From Lachnospiraceae bacterium XBD2001 (GTDB lineage: Bacteria > Bacillota > Clostridia > Lachnospirales > Lachnospiraceae), in NCBI GenBank assembly GCA_900116395.1, contig FPAN01000003.1, forward strand, positions 344,951 through 408,950: a stretch of 64,000 bases of DNA. The letters run 5' to 3'. Every line of letters starts with the position of its first letter. Positions within the stretch are counted from its first letter, which is position 1. This document shows positions 53,817 to 63,026 of the stretch, in pieces. The position numbers and the translations under genes were made by a program. The notes beneath the pieces were generated by a model that was not told where the DNA came from, made no database searches, and saw only the letters and a list, made by a program, of their open reading frames with translations.

Positions 53817-54886
53817 TACTGCGCTCCTCCCATCATCTCAATAAATCGGTCAAACAAATATCCGCTGTCCTGCGGTCCCGGACATGCTTCCGGATGGAAC
53901 TGCACGGTAAAAATGTTCTTGCCGGTATACTTCAGTCCTTCGTTGGTGCCGTCATTGACATTGACGAATGCCGGAGTTGCTACCTTCGGATCTAACTTAT
54001 CTACATCTACCACGTAACCATGGTTCTGGGAAGAGATATACACACGACCGGTCTCTAAGTCTTTTACCGGGTGATTGCCGCCGCGGTGTCCGTACTTCAT
54101 CTTGTGGGTATCGCATCCGGTGGCAAGGGCCATAAGCTGATGTCCTAAGCAGATGGCAAAAATCGGAACTTCCGAATCATACAACTTCTTAATCTCATCG
54201 ATGATCGGGCCGCAATCCTTCGGATCTCCAGGGCCGTTTGAAAGCATAATACCGTCCGGATTGCTTCCTAAGATTTCTTCTGCAGTGGTGTGTGCCGGAT
54301 AGATGGTCACTTCACAACCGCGGTCATTTAAGGACTTGGCAATGTTTTTCTTAGCACCCAAATCCAACAGTGCAACCTTTTTTCCTTTACCGGCAAGCTT
54401 GCTTGGTGCATCGCAAGTCACCTTGGATACCACATCACCGGTGCGGTATTCCTTCAAGCGCGGCAGGATTTCCTCCAAGTTGTAGTTCTCATTGGTGGTA
54501 ATCATTCCGTTCATGGTTCCCTTATCGCGTAAGAGCTTGGTTAATGCTCTGGTATCAATACCTGCGATTCCCGGAATGTCCTGTTCCTTCAGGAAGTCCT
54601 GGATGGTTCCCTGGCAACGGAAGTTGGAAGGAATACGAGACAATTCCCGAACGATATATCCATCAACCCAGGAGCGCTTGGACTCCATATCCGGTGTAAT
54701 TCCATAGTTGCCAATCAATGGGTAAGTCATGCATACCGCCTGGCCTGCATAAGAGGGATCGGTTAAGACCTCCAAGTAACCGGTCATCGATGTATTAAAT
54801 ACAATCTCTGAGATTACTTCTCTTGTTGAACCGATACTCTCTCCGCAGAAAACGGTACCATCTTCGAGAATCAAAAATGCCTTCAT
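53816..54886 (-). CDS. carA: Carbamoyl-phosphate synthase small subunit
   Basis: The 356-residue glutaminase subunit has an N-terminal CPSase_sm domain (LEDGTVFCGESIG, TSMTGYLEVLTDPSYAGQ) and a class I amidotransferase domain with the catalytic Cys in FAICLGHQLMA and His/Glu in VQFHPEACPGP. It forms an operon with carB; ammonia is channelled to CarB. AAAGGAAAG precedes the ATG. Confidence 0.98.
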   Translation of the reverse strand: MKAFLILEDGTVFCGESIGSTREVISEIVFNTSMTGYLEVLTDPSYAGQAVCMTYPLIGNYGITPDMESKRSWVDGYIVRELSRIPSNFRCQGTIQDFLKEQDIPGIAGIDTRALTKLLRDKGTMNGMITTNENYNLEEILPRLKEYRTGDVVSKVTCDAPSKLAGKGKKVALLDLGAKKNIAKSLNDRGCEVTIYPAHTTAEEILGSNPDGIMLSNGPGDPKDCGPIIDEIKKLYDSEVPIFAICLGHQLMALATGCDTHKMKYGHRGGNHPVKDLETGRVYISSQNHGYVVDVDKLDPKVATPAFVNVNDGTNEGLKYTGKNIFTVQFHPEACPGPQDSGYLFDRFIEMMGGAQ

Positions 54887-54924
54887 AAACTTTCCTTTCT
54901 TAAAAAAGCCTAAAATTTTTTCAA

Positions 54925-54954
54925 TAATACCACAGGAGTCAAATCCCTATCAAG
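54925..54954 (-). promoter_or_regulatory. Candidate promoter of carAB
   Basis: TTGATA (54949-54954), 18 bases, TATTAT (54925-54930) on the minus strand, about 38 bases before the carA ATG. No pyrimidine attenuator is obvious in the short leader. Confidence 0.5.
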
Positions 54955-54991
54955 AAGAATTTTGTTGTTTTTCCAAAAAAATTCTTTGCGT

Positions 54992-55024
54992 GAAAAAACA
55001 GGCACAAAATGGATTGTACCTGTT
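54992..55024 (-). terminator. Terminator after purL
   Basis: AACAGGTAC (55016-55024) pairs with GTGCCTGTT (54997-55005, one wobble), followed by TTTTT on the minus strand, 6 bases after the purL stop. Confidence 0.8.
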
Positions 55025-55030
55025 CTTCTT

Positions 55031-58000
55031 TTACTTGAAATACGCTACACCGGATTCGAAAATCTTCATGTCCTGCTCACCGTAAATATTCACGGCAACG
55101 GAATCTCCAATACGTTCGGAGTGACACATCTTACCGAGCACTCGTCCGTCAGGGCTGGTAATACCCTCGATAGAACAATAGGATCCGTTGATGTTCCACT
55201 CTTCATCCATGGTTGGATTGCCGGCTTCATTCACATACTGTGTAGCCACCTGTCCGTTCTCGAACAGCTTCTTCAGCCACTCGGCATCGGCAACAAAACG
55301 TCCTTCACCGTGAGATGCCGGAACGACGTATGTACCGCCCAAGGTAGCCTGTGCTAACCATGGAGACTTATTGGAAACCACTTTGGTTGTAGCCATCTTA
55401 CTGATATGACGACCAATGGTATTGAATGTCAAGGTTGGAGAATCCACCTGCTGTGTGTGGATCTGTCCGTAAGGAACGAGACCTAACTTAATCAGCGCCT
55501 GGAATCCGTTACAGATACCAAGAACCAATCCGTCTCTCTCGTCTAATAACTGATGAACCGCCTCTTTCATCTTCTCATTACGGAATGCGGTAGCGAAGAA
55601 CTTCGCGCTGCCCTCAGGCTCATCTCCTGCGGAGAATCCACCCGGGAACATAATCATCTGTGCCTGGGAAATCCCCTTTACAAATGCGTCTACGGATTCG
55701 CGAATATCAGAAGCACTCTGATTACGGAAAACACAAATATTGGCCTTGGCACCGGCCTTCTCAAAAGCACGTGCGCTGTCGTACTCACAGTTGGTACCCG
55801 GGAAGACCGGAATGAATACGGTAGGAACAGCTACCTTATTCTTGCACACGTAGATATTTTTCTCTTCATGAAGCTCTAACGGAAGCTCCTGGTAATCCTC
55901 CGTTGCACGGGTTGGGAATACTTTTTCCAACTTCTTGGTCCATGCATCTAAGGCTTCTTCCATGGTAATTACGGTATCACCATAACGGAACTCCTGCGCA
56001 TCGGTTACCGTACCGATTAAGGATACGAAGTCTGTCAGTCCGACTTCACCGAAGGCGTTCTTCACGGTGTTGTAGTCATCCGGTGTAATCTCTGCTACGA
56101 AGCTTGCACCATTGGCATGGAACAATCCGTCTACGGAAACCACTTCCGGATCAATGGAAACACCAAGCTTGTTACCGAATGCCATCTTGGAAACAGCGGC
56201 TACCAAACCGGTATTATCCTGAACATAACAGGAACGAATCACCTTCTTCTGGATTAGTTCATGTACGGTATCATACAGCTTCTTCAACTTGGAATAATCC
56301 GGCAAGGTGTAATTGTTAATTGCCAAACGGAACAATACCAAAGCGTCACCGGCTTCTTTTAACTCCGGTGTAATGATATCGCCCTCCTTTGCAATATCCA
56401 CTGCAAAAGATACCAATGTCGGAGGCACATCAATATCATTGAAGGTACCGGACATGGAATCCTTACCACCAATGGAAGGAAGACCGAACTGCATCTGGGC
56501 CTCATAGGCACCAAGCAATGCGGCAAAAGGCTGACTCCAACGCTTCGGATCTTCGGTCATACGACGGAAGTACTCCTGGAAGGTAAAACGAATCTTCTTA
56601 TAATCTCCACCGGCAGCAACAATCTTGGAAATTGAATTTACTACCGCATAGATGGAACCGTGATATGGGCTCCAGCTGGACAGATACGGATCAAATCCAT
56701 AGGACATCATGGTAACGGTATCACACTTGCCATTCGCCACCGGAAGCTTCGCTACCATGGACTGGGTCTCGGTCAACTGATACTTACCACCATAAGGCAT
56801 GTAGACGCTGCCGGCACCAATGGAACCGTCGAACATCTCCACCAAGCCCTTCTGGGAGCATACATTCAAATCATTCAAGGTACGAAGCCATGCAGCCTTC
56901 ACGTCACCACGAGCAACATCCTCTGCAACACCTTCTACCGCATAGGAACGGAAATAATTCTCTTCCTGCTTCGGAGACTCTACGTATACGTCGGTCTCCT
57001 GATGTGCACCGTTGGTATCCAAGAACGCACGGGACAAATCAACGATGGTCTTGCCTCTCCACTTCAATACCAAGCGAGGCTCTTCGGTAACTACCGCTAC
57101 CTCAACCGCCTCTAAGTTCTCCTCAGCGGCATATGCTAAGAACTGCTCCACGTCCTGTGGTGCAACCACAACTGCCATACGCTCCTGGGATTCGGAAATA
57201 GCAAGCTCGGTACCGTCTAAGCCGTCATACTTCTTCGGTACCTTATCCAAATTAATATCCAGACCCGGTGCCAATTCACCAATGGCAACGGATACGCCGC
57301 CGGCACCAAAGTCATTACACTTCTTAATAATATGAGCAACTTCTTCTCTACGGAAAAGACGCTGTAGCTTACGCTCGGTTGGAGCGTTACCCTTCTGCAC
57401 CTCTGCACCGCAAACTGCAGTAGACTGGGTATTGTGAGCCTTGGAAGAACCGGTAGCACCACCGATACCGTCACGACCGGTACGTCCACCAAGTAATACG
57501 ATCACATCTCCCGGATCGGAGTTGAGACGCTGAACAGCACGTCTTGGAGCTGCACCCATAACGGCACCAATCTCCATACGCTTTGCTACGTAATTCGGAT
57601 GATATATTTCCTTCACATAACCGGTTGCAAGTCCAATCTGGTTACCATAGGAAGAATAACCGTGGGCTGCCTCACGAACGATTTTCTTCTGTGGAAGCTT
57701 ACCTTCCATGGTATCTGCATTTGGAACGGTAGGGTCAGCTGCACCGGTGACACGCATGGCCTGATATACATAAGTACGACCGGACAACGGATCACGGATA
57801 GCGCCACCCAAGCAGGTAGCTGCACCACCGAACGGCTCGATCTCTGTCGGATGATTATGGGTCTCATTCTTGAAGTTCACCAGCCACTCTTCGGTCTTAC
57901 CGTCCACTTCTACCGGAACCACAATAGAGCAAGCATTAATCTCATCGGACTCTTCCTGATCCTGCAGCTTGCCTTCCTTCTTCAATTGCTTCATTGCAAG

Positions 58001-58834
58001 CAATGCCAAATCCATCAAGCAAACATACTTATCATCACGGTCCTGATACAACACCTTGAAGTTATCCAAGTAGTTCTGATAGGTTGCTTCCATCGGCTTG
58101 CGATAAAAACCATCTTCAAATGTAACGGATTTTAATTCGGTGGAAAAAGTCGTATGGCGACAATGGTCGGACCAATACGTATCGAGAACACGAATCTCCG
58201 TCATGGATGGATCACGGTGTTCTTCCTTAAGAAAATAATTCTGAATATGTAAGAAATCTTTGAAGGTCATTGCCAAATTCAAAGATGTATAGAGCTGTAA
58301 TAATTCTTCTTCCGGCATCTTAGCAAAACCGTTAAGAATCTCAACGTCTGCCGGCTCCTCAAACTGGTCTACCAAAGTCTCTGGCTTCTCAAGACCGGTC
58401 TCTCTGGAATCTACGGGATTAATGCAATGCTTCTTGATGAGTTCGAACTGCTCATCAGTAATATCGCCTTCAATAACATAGGTGGTTGCGGAACGAATAA
58501 TCGGCTCCTCATCATCCCGAAGCAGCTTCATGCACTGCTCAGCGGAATCTGCACGCTGATCAAACTGTCCCGGCAGATACTCTACAGAGAATACTCTGCC
58601 ATCGTAAATGAAAGACTCCTCATACAAATCATCTACCGGCGGTTCAGAGAATACAGTAGCCAAAGCGGTCTTATATGTCTCATCCGACAGATTCTCCACA
58701 TCATACCGAATCAACACACGCACTCCGGTGACTGCCTCCACGCCAAGATAATGACGGATTTCGTGTCGCAAAGAATGTGCAGCGACGGCGAAATCAGGCT
58801 TCTTCTCAACATAAACTCTTCTTACGTTACCCAT
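55031..58834 (-). CDS. purL: Phosphoribosylformylglycinamidine synthase, large fused form
   Basis: The 1267-residue single-chain FGAR amidotransferase carries PurS-, PurL- and PurQ-like parts. The N-terminal PurS-like domain spans residues 1-150. Two AIRS-like ATPase halves follow, with DTYWSDHCRHTTF, NETHNHPTEIEPFGGAATCLGG and GIGGATGSSKA. The C-terminal glutaminase (about 1000-1267) has Cys in LGICNGFQALIK and His in PASHGEGRFVAD. It catalyses step four of purine synthesis. No other pur gene is adjacent. A structured leader precedes it. Confidence 0.97.
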   Translation of the reverse strand: MGNVRRVYVEKKPDFAVAAHSLRHEIRHYLGVEAVTGVRVLIRYDVENLSDETYKTALATVFSEPPVDDLYEESFIYDGRVFSVEYLPGQFDQRADSAEQCMKLLRDDEEPIIRSATTYVIEGDITDEQFELIKKHCINPVDSRETGLEKPETLVDQFEEPADVEILNGFAKMPEEELLQLYTSLNLAMTFKDFLHIQNYFLKEEHRDPSMTEIRVLDTYWSDHCRHTTFSTELKSVTFEDGFYRKPMEATYQNYLDNFKVLYQDRDDKYVCLMDLALLAMKQLKKEGKLQDQEESDEINACSIVVPVEVDGKTEEWLVNFKNETHNHPTEIEPFGGAATCLGGAIRDPLSGRTYVYQAMRVTGAADPTVPNADTMEGKLPQKKIVREAAHGYSSYGNQIGLATGYVKEIYHPNYVAKRMEIGAVMGAAPRRAVQRLNSDPGDVIVLLGGRTGRDGIGGATGSSKAHNTQSTAVCGAEVQKGNAPTERKLQRLFRREEVAHIIKKCNDFGAGGVSVAIGELAPGLDINLDKVPKKYDGLDGTELAISESQERMAVVVAPQDVEQFLAYAAEENLEAVEVAVVTEEPRLVLKWRGKTIVDLSRAFLDTNGAHQETDVYVESPKQEENYFRSYAVEGVAEDVARGDVKAAWLRTLNDLNVCSQKGLVEMFDGSIGAGSVYMPYGGKYQLTETQSMVAKLPVANGKCDTVTMMSYGFDPYLSSWSPYHGSIYAVVNSISKIVAAGGDYKKIRFTFQEYFRRMTEDPKRWSQPFAALLGAYEAQMQFGLPSIGGKDSMSGTFNDIDVPPTLVSFAVDIAKEGDIITPELKEAGDALVLFRLAINNYTLPDYSKLKKLYDTVHELIQKKVIRSCYVQDNTGLVAAVSKMAFGNKLGVSIDPEVVSVDGLFHANGASFVAEITPDDYNTVKNAFGEVGLTDFVSLIGTVTDAQEFRYGDTVITMEEALDAWTKKLEKVFPTRATEDYQELPLELHEEKNIYVCKNKVAVPTVFIPVFPGTNCEYDSARAFEKAGAKANICVFRNQSASDIRESVDAFVKGISQAQMIMFPGGFSAGDEPEGSAKFFATAFRNEKMKEAVHQLLDERDGLVLGICNGFQALIKLGLVPYGQIHTQQVDSPTLTFNTIGRHISKMATTKVVSNKSPWLAQATLGGTYVVPASHGEGRFVADAEWLKKLFENGQVATQYVNEAGNPTMDEEWNINGSYCSIEGITSPDGRVLGKMCHSERIGDSVAVNIYGEQDMKIFESGVAYFK

Positions 58835-58862
58835 GTTTTCCTCTTTCCTTTTTTTACAATAC

Positions 58863-58938
58863 TCCTCAAATCCATAGGCGTCTCTTACCCCGCATATGGG
58901 TTGAGGTATGTGCCAGTTCTCTTAACTCCAAGCACACC
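58863..58938 (-). promoter_or_regulatory. Structured 5' leader of purL
   Basis: Two hairpins can be drawn on the transcribed strand. The first pairs GGTGTGC (58932-58938) with GCACATACC (58905-58913), with an inner AGTT/AACT stem. The second pairs CTCAA/TTGAG (58901-58905 with 58865-58869), CCATA/TATGG and GCG/CGC. Both terminal loops contain TAAGAGA (58918-58924 and 58881-58887). The purL function suggests a purine-related riboswitch, but no known class was recognised. Confidence 0.45.
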
Positions 58939-58944
58939 GCTAGA

Positions 58945-58973
58945 AGTATACCATACTCCCCACCTATAGAAAA
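58945..58973 (-). promoter_or_regulatory. Candidate promoter of purL
   Basis: Extended -10 TGGTATACT (TATACT at 58945-58950) with TTTTCT 17 bases upstream, giving a leader of about 100 bases. Confidence 0.5.
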
Positions 58974-59002
58974 GGATTCCTTTCACAAAAATTCCAAGAA
59001 TT

Positions 59003-61393
59003 TTATTCCAGTTCCTCCCAAAATTTTGTGACACTTTTTTCTACCGTATCCAAAGTCTCCACTTCTACATCTGCCCACTCTCTCGGGAAGGTCTTGCGAT
59101 AGTCACTGAAGCAGAAACGTTCATCCAAAAGCGCAATCACGCCCACATCCTCGGTGGTACGAATCACGCGGCCTGCCGCCTGCTGGACCTTGTTCATGCC
59201 CGGATACAAATAGGAATAGGCGAAACCGTCCCCTCCGTTGGCATTGAAGTAATCCATTAAGAGCTTCCGCTCATTGCTGACCTGTGGCAATCCGGTTCCC
59301 ACAATGATAGCGCCAATCAGCCGTTCTCTCGTAAGGTCAATTCCCTCCGAGAAAATACCGCCCATGACGCAAAAGGCCAACAAGGACTTCTCGCGGTTCT
59401 CTTCAAAAGCAGCCAGGAACGCATCCCGCTCTTCTTCTGTCATACCGCTTTCCTGTTGCAGAAAATCATAGGTCGCCAGCTCTTTTACCGTGAAGGCTTC
59501 ATAGACCCGTTCTAAGAACGCATAGGAAGGGAAAAAGACCATGTAGTTGCCCTTCTGGCAGGAAGCAATCTTACAGATATATTCTGCGAACTTCCGATAT
59601 TCATCCTTGGAACGCCTCGTATACTTGCTGGTTACATCCCGACCGATGAAGAGCTTCCGCTGCTTCGCATCGAAGATGGTCTTGGCATAAATCGCATATG
59701 GATCTTCCTTGGTACACAGCAAGCGCTTGTAATAATTAATCGGAAGCAAGGTTGCGGAAAAGAACACACAGGCATTGGCCCTTTCAATCCGCTCCTGCAA
59801 CATACGGGAAGGATCCATGCAGCGCAAGTGAATCCGAAACAGATTCTCCGAGTTGAAGTCACAGTAAATGCGATACCGTTCATCCATCCAATCCGACAGG
59901 TTTAAGAAATTGCGAACCTTGAAGTAGAACTCCCGAATCTCATCCATATGGTCCAATTCGATATGCTTCTCAAAAAACGTCTGCATCGCATTGGCAAGAC
60001 GCATCAGTGCAAGCAGAAAGGAATCCATTTCTTCTAATAGAAGAACTTCGTCACACTGCCGCTTCCAATCCAAGAGAATTCGATTGCATCGATCCAAAGC
60101 CTTCGGAATTCCTCCGTTATATATCTTGAAGTGTTTCTTCATATCCAAGAACTCTTCCTTCACCAGAGTCTCAGAATACATCTCCCTGCCACGTTCCACC
60201 AGGTTATGGGCCTCATCCACCAGAAGAATGGCATCGGACTTCACACCTTCCGTAAAGAAACGTTTCAGATATACATTGGGATCAAATACATAATTGTAAT
60301 CGCAAATAATATTATCGCACCAACTGGATACATCCAGATTCATCTCAAAAGGACAGACATTCCGCTTGGCCGCCCATCGTGCAATGGTATCCCGGTCAAA
60401 CACATCCTGCTCCTGCAATAGATCATAAACCGCATCATTGATACGATCATAATGTCCCTCGGCCCTGGTGCAATGCTTCGGGTCACACTTGGATGCATCA
60501 AAAGGACAGAGCTTATCCTTGGCGGTAATCTCTACCGTCTTTCCTCGATAGCCCTGTTTTTCAAACAGTAAAAATGTATCTTTTGCAACAACACGGGTAA
60601 TGGTCTTCGCAGTTAGATAAAAGATACGCTCTCCCAGTCCTTCTCCAACAGCCTTCACCGCCGGGAAAATAGTGGCCAAGGTTTTTCCGGAGCCGGTTGG
60701 TGCCTGCATAAAAAGAATCTGATTCCTGGCAATGGTACGATACACATCCCCTGCTACTTCCCGCTGTCCCTCACGATAAGCATAAGGGAACTCCAACGCA
60801 TGAATGGAATCCTGTCGGGTTAACTTCCAATAATAGGAGAAATCCGCCCACCGCTTGTACAATGCCAGAACCCCTTCAAACCAATCGGACAGTTCCTCAT
60901 AGGTATAGTGCTCATGGAAGCGTCGAATATCCTCGGTATCCAGATTGCAGTAGGTCATCTGCACCCCAATCTCATCCAAGTGATTCTGGGTAGCATAAAT
61001 ATAGCCATAGACTTTTGCCTGGGCCAAATGCACTGCCACCGGTTCACTCATATTATCCAAATCCAGATACACACCCTTAATCTCATCAATAGTGACGCCA
61101 TCGTCTTCGATGATAATCCCGTCTGCCCGGCCTTCAATACCAAGCTCATAGTCCTCATAGGTAATGACGAACTTCAACGGTACTTCCGCATGATAGGACG
61201 CACCCATCTTCTTCTGAATCTTGCGATGGATACGACTGCCTTCTAACATCGCCGTGATGGTATCTACTCCACCGGCGGAATGATCAATGTCTCCGGAACG
61301 CAAGACAAACTCCACCAAGTCTCTTACGGAGATGCGAATCTGTGCCCGTGCTTTTGGTAATTCAATTTCATAAGACTCCGTCTTCTTTGCCAC
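59003..61393 (-). CDS. RecB-like nuclease / XPD-DinG-type helicase fusion
   Basis: The 796-residue protein has an N-terminal PD-(D/E)XK nuclease module of RecB/Cas4 type (D91, E104-x-K106 in IDEIKG, then QAKVY as QxxxY). The SF2 helicase follows, with Walker A QAPTGSGKT near 230, DEAH box LLVDEAHN, and QQAAGRVIRT as motif VI. A cysteine group between motifs Ia and II (CPFDASKCDPKHC...CPFE) fits the XPD/DinG 4Fe-4S domain. The GTG at 61393 is preferred: AAGGAG lies 7 bases upstream and overlaps the codons of an earlier ATG start. It is probably involved in DNA repair. Confidence 0.88.
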   Translation of the reverse strand: MAKKTESYEIELPKARAQIRISVRDLVEFVLRSGDIDHSAGGVDTITAMLEGSRIHRKIQKKMGASYHAEVPLKFVITYEDYELGIEGRADGIIIEDDGVTIDEIKGVYLDLDNMSEPVAVHLAQAKVYGYIYATQNHLDEIGVQMTYCNLDTEDIRRFHEHYTYEELSDWFEGVLALYKRWADFSYYWKLTRQDSIHALEFPYAYREGQREVAGDVYRTIARNQILFMQAPTGSGKTLATIFPAVKAVGEGLGERIFYLTAKTITRVVAKDTFLLFEKQGYRGKTVEITAKDKLCPFDASKCDPKHCTRAEGHYDRINDAVYDLLQEQDVFDRDTIARWAAKRNVCPFEMNLDVSSWCDNIICDYNYVFDPNVYLKRFFTEGVKSDAILLVDEAHNLVERGREMYSETLVKEEFLDMKKHFKIYNGGIPKALDRCNRILLDWKRQCDEVLLLEEMDSFLLALMRLANAMQTFFEKHIELDHMDEIREFYFKVRNFLNLSDWMDERYRIYCDFNSENLFRIHLRCMDPSRMLQERIERANACVFFSATLLPINYYKRLLCTKEDPYAIYAKTIFDAKQRKLFIGRDVTSKYTRRSKDEYRKFAEYICKIASCQKGNYMVFFPSYAFLERVYEAFTVKELATYDFLQQESGMTEEERDAFLAAFEENREKSLLAFCVMGGIFSEGIDLTRERLIGAIIVGTGLPQVSNERKLLMDYFNANGGDGFAYSYLYPGMNKVQQAAGRVIRTTEDVGVIALLDERFCFSDYRKTFPREWADVEVETLDTVEKSVTKFWEELE

Positions 61394-61437
61394 GTTCCTA
61401 CTCCTTACAGTCATACTCTACGGCATCCATCTTAACA

Positions 61438-61480
61438 TAAAAAAAGAGCCATCAAAAGTAGCGAACTACTCTGATGACTC
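61438..61480 (-). terminator. Terminator after the HPr-like gene
   Basis: A 15-base imperfect stem (61466-61480 with 61446-61460) with a TTCG-type loop is followed by seven T on the minus strand. Confidence 0.85.
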
Positions 61481-61537
61481 ACCCATAACATTCCAATGAA
61501 AAGGATCAATTTGCGAAACTAGATACTACCCACGGAA

Positions 61538-61762
61538 TTATGCTACAGCAAACTTAGAAACCATCTCGCGGAAAGTATCGTCCTGGTTAGCGCAGATTAC
61601 TTCAAGGTCACGATTCAGACCCATAGAGTAAACGCCTAAGAAAGACTTCGCATCAATATAAACTACACCGCTCTTGAGATCAATGTCATAATCAAACTTG
61701 GATGCAATGTTAACGAACTCCTGAGCCTCTTCCATATTATCCAGCTTAATTCTTAACTTCAT
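61538..61762 (-). CDS. HPr-like protein without the active-site histidine
   Basis: The 74-residue protein fits the HPr fold: IASKFDYDIDL and DAKSFLGVYSMGLN correspond to the second strand and to the Ser46 helix of HPr, with Ser40 in the Ser46 position. The GIHARPA loop carrying His15 is absent (here DNMEEAQEF), so PTS phosphotransfer is not expected. Like Crh it may be regulatory. The ATG at 61762 has AGAGGTGG upstream. It is transcribed with a long leader and ends at a terminator; HPr kinase is not in the window. Confidence 0.85.
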   Translation of the reverse strand: MKLRIKLDNMEEAQEFVNIASKFDYDIDLKSGVVYIDAKSFLGVYSMGLNRDLEVICANQDDTFREMVSKFAVA

Positions 61763-61803
61763 AAAACCACCTCTTACAAAATGTAAAAAACAAAAAAACA
61801 GAA

Positions 61804-61844
61804 ATGAAATAACCAAAGCGGAAACTATTTCATAACTTTTGGTT
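61804..61844 (-). promoter_or_regulatory. Alternating stems or pseudoknot in the HPr-like gene leader
   Basis: In transcription order: AACCAAA (61838-61844), ATGAAATA (61826-61833), TTTGGTT (61811-61817) and TATTTCAT (61804-61811). First pairs with third and second with fourth, so the stems interleave (H-type pseudoknot) or exclude each other. The second stem is followed by a T-rich tract (61783-61800), like an attenuator. Confidence 0.5.
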
Positions 61845-61853
61845 CTGCATAAT

Positions 61854-61882
61854 TAAACCATGGTTGGATTGTACTGTCAATA
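61854..61882 (-). promoter_or_regulatory. Promoter of the HPr-like gene
   Basis: A perfect TTGACA, 17 bases and TTTAAT read toward the HPr-like gene about 90 bases before its ATG. Coordinates are counted by eye. Confidence 0.6.
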
Positions 61883-62194
61883 GCAAAATTGTACTGCAAA
61901 TTCGCTCATTTAGAAAACGTTTTCATCATTTCCTACTACACACCCTGTATGTTACACCACTTTTGTCCAGAAACGCGTCCATATATTGACATCTGTAAGC
62001 TCCGCGCAAGAAGTTGGTTGTGAAATCTCACCAATTGGTCTCTGCATATTTGTGCACTATCACCATTTCAAGAAATACAAAATTCGAAGATTCGTAAATC
62101 AAAAATTGCAAATACAACTGTATTGTTTTCGAAAAAGAAACAATTTTTGCATAAAAAATAAGCGAAACGAAACATAAACTTCACTTCTGCTTGT
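61883..62194. other. AT-rich intergenic region without a recognised gene
   Basis: The stretch between the HPr-like promoter and the protease terminator contains only short, low-quality reading frames. The 63-codon frame from 61986 has no ribosome binding site and a composition unlike a protein. No repeat, tRNA or clear regulatory motif was seen. Confidence 0.5.
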
Positions 62195-62228
62195 AAAAAA
62201 AGAACCTACCGTCAAATACGGTAGGTTC
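62195..62228 (-). terminator. Terminator after the PrsW-like gene
   Basis: A perfect 11-base stem (62218-62228 with 62202-62212), 5-base loop and seven T on the minus strand. Confidence 0.92.
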
Positions 62229-62265
62229 AATGGAAAATTCATATTATTATTTATACTCTTATATT

Positions 62266-62952
62266 TTAGACAGGTAAATCTGTCGCAGATGCTTTCTTAA
62301 CAAAACGTAAAGCGAAAATCGTTAATCCAATCAAATAAGCAAAGAATACATAGGTTAACGGTCCGCCGATGAAACAGCAGAAATCATAGAATCCGTGAAG
62401 TAATACCGGAATCCAAAGGGACTTCATCTTCATCTTCTTGGCAGGCTCTAAATTACCGGCATCGAAGTATCCCTTCCAGTTACCGTAATAGAATCCCATG
62501 AATACTGCAAAGATGGAATGACCAGGAAGTAATCTAGCGAAAGCAATATCCCAGCCAGCTCCATAACTTACGATATATAAAATATTTTCAAATGCAGCAA
62601 ATGCGATACCAACACACATGGTATATACGATTGCGTCGAAACGATAATCAAATTCTTTGTTCTTCTTTGCAAAGATTTCCAAACATAAGAACTTAAATCC
62701 TTCCTCGACCAAAGCCACACCAAATACCGCGCTCACTGCGGAATAAATCAATGTACCAGGGAATAATCCTGCAATCTGGAATACAAAATCCAGAATTCCC
62801 TCTACAATTGCTGCAGGAATTGCTATAATAATACCTGCAATAAAGAATTTAGCTAATAAACCAATCGGTTCTTTCTCGATTTTATCCATGTAATATACAT
62901 AGATCAGTACGAGAATTGGTGGAATAACTCCAAACAACACTGCTTTGTCCAC
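62266..62952 (-). CDS. PrsW-family intramembrane protease
   Basis: The 228-residue multi-pass membrane protein (about seven helices) shows the PrsW/glutamic CPBP-like residues E83-E84 in VEEGFKF, E122 in AFENILYI, H145 in PGHSIF and H186 in LLHGFYDF. In Bacillus, PrsW cleaves anti-sigma RsiW; no anti-sigma or ECF sigma gene is adjacent. GTG at 62952 is preferred because GGAGG lies 8 bases upstream; the longer ATG frame would place that GGAGG inside its first codons. Confidence 0.85.
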   Translation of the reverse strand: MDKAVLFGVIPPILVLIYVYYMDKIEKEPIGLLAKFFIAGIIIAIPAAIVEGILDFVFQIAGLFPGTLIYSAVSAVFGVALVEEGFKFLCLEIFAKKNKEFDYRFDAIVYTMCVGIAFAAFENILYIVSYGAGWDIAFARLLPGHSIFAVFMGFYYGNWKGYFDAGNLEPAKKMKMKSLWIPVLLHGFYDFCCFIGGPLTYVFFAYLIGLTIFALRFVKKASATDLPV

Positions 62953-63026
62953 TAGTCTGACCTCCATTATTTATGAAATTTTCCAAAGCCTATTATGACG
63001 GATTATGAAGAAAGAGGCAAGCCAAA

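Noticed and set aside
58863..58938. ZTP (pfl) riboswitch before purL, suggested by ACTGGC and CGGGG...GCCT pieces
   Set aside because: The conserved 3' CCGCCTGGGC-type segment is missing and the pieces fall in the wrong stems.
61986..62177. 63-codon plus-strand frame near the protease terminator, with a TTGACA just at its start
   Set aside because: No matching -10, no ribosome binding site and no protein-like composition.
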